A DNA stretch of 43,638 bases, taken from assembly GCA_903895695.1 (NCBI GenBank), contig CAITUY010000029.1, positions 1 to 43,638 on the forward strand. The letters run 5' to 3'. The notes below the pieces were generated by a model, which had not been told where the DNA came from, made no database searches, and was given only the letters and a program-made list of their open reading frames with translations. Source of the DNA: an uncultured bacterium (GTDB lineage Bacteria > Verrucomicrobiota > Kiritimatiellia > CAIKKV01 > CAITUY01). Made by a program: the position numbers and the translations under genes. This document shows positions 43,533-43,638 of the stretch, one piece after another (the first letter of the stretch is position 1; each line of letters starts with the position of its first letter).

Positions 43533-43638
43533 TCACGGCGTGACTGCAACGAGTTCAAATCCAAGTGTTTGGGCCTGCCTGCGCAGGCGGTTTTCCAGTC
43601 GTTGCTTGTGGAGCACTTCGTTGCGCGCAAAGACCGTC
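43533..43638 (-). CDS. C-terminal tail of a gene entering from the right edge
   Basis: A minus-strand frame enters at 43638 and stops at 43533 (TGA), encoding 35 residues that end RLENRLRRQAQTLGFELV followed by AVTP. Arg-rich LRRQA-x-LGFELVP-like tails are common at the C-termini of several transposase families, but the fragment is too short to name one. An alternative minus-strand frame at 43412-43630 has no better support. Start and function lie outside the window. Confidence 0.35.
   Translation of the reverse strand, partial: TVFARNEVLHKQRLENRLRRQAQTLGFELVAVTP

Noticed and set aside
43126..43536. 136-codon minus-strand frame across the HicB-like gene
   Set aside because: Antisense to a clear HicB-like protein and has no recognisable motif.
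1..43638. CRISPR arrays, tRNA or rRNA genes
   Set aside because: No regularly spaced repeats, tRNA cloverleaf or rRNA-like stretches were noticed; every large stretch is explained by protein genes.

Overview
The window is GC-rich, densely packed carbohydrate-metabolism DNA from a bacterium with strong Shine-Dalgarno sites and many very large signal-peptide proteins. The gene mix (sulfatase, heparinase II/III-like enzymes, GH29, CE7 esterase, MtaA-like URO-D protein, Gly-rich secreted repeat proteins, a GxxExxY remnant, no SusC/SusD) suggests the PVC superphylum, most likely Kiritimatiellota or Lentisphaerota. There is no rRNA or other marker here, so this placement is inference.

Layout. (1) 241-4096, plus strand: two secreted repeat proteins, one Gly-rich and one with a duplicated LamG-like unit. 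(2) 23463 down to 4097, minus strand: eight genes spaced 3-23 nt apart, read here as one 19-kb operon (A). In transcription order they are a GATase1-like/degenerate-PHP protein, a heparinase II/III-like protein with C-terminal HEAT repeats, a URO-D-fold protein with corrinoid-methyltransferase zinc ligands, a CE7-like esterase, a GH29 fucosidase, a GH9 enzyme, a second GATase1-like/degenerate-PHP protein, and a TIM-barrel glycosidase-like protein. (3) 23623-24822, plus strand: a divergent GntR-LacI hybrid regulator. The gap between it and operon A holds a TTGACA promoter overlapped by an inverted repeat, the likely operator. (4) 29745 down to 24881, minus strand (operon B): a third GATase1-like/degenerate-PHP protein overlapping a sulfatase by 4 nt. 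(5) 30015-42938, plus strand (operon C): an unknown protein, a second heparinase-HEAT protein, two more TIM-barrel paralogues and a mutarotase-like/GATase1-like protein between them. (6) 42939-43638: a small inverted-repeat element with a truncated GxxExxY gene, an orphan HicB-like antitoxin, and the tail of a gene running off the edge.

How the genes may work together (inference). The set looks like a polysaccharide-utilisation locus without SusC/D for an acidic glycan that may carry sulfate, acetyl, fucose and perhaps O-methyl groups. The very large proteins with GATase1-like, degenerate PHP, LamG-like and TIM-barrel domains have signal peptides and should act at or outside the membrane. The heparinase-like lyases, GH29, GH9, sulfatase and URO-D protein have none and should act in the cytoplasm. 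No transporter lies in the window.

The most unusual signal is a repertoire of repeated modules. There are six GATase1-like domains without a nucleophile cysteine, three PHP-like domains that have lost the metal-binding histidines, three TIM-barrel paralogues with invariant Asp and Glu, and two lyase-HEAT fusions, split between a regulated operon on one side and two divergent operons on the other.
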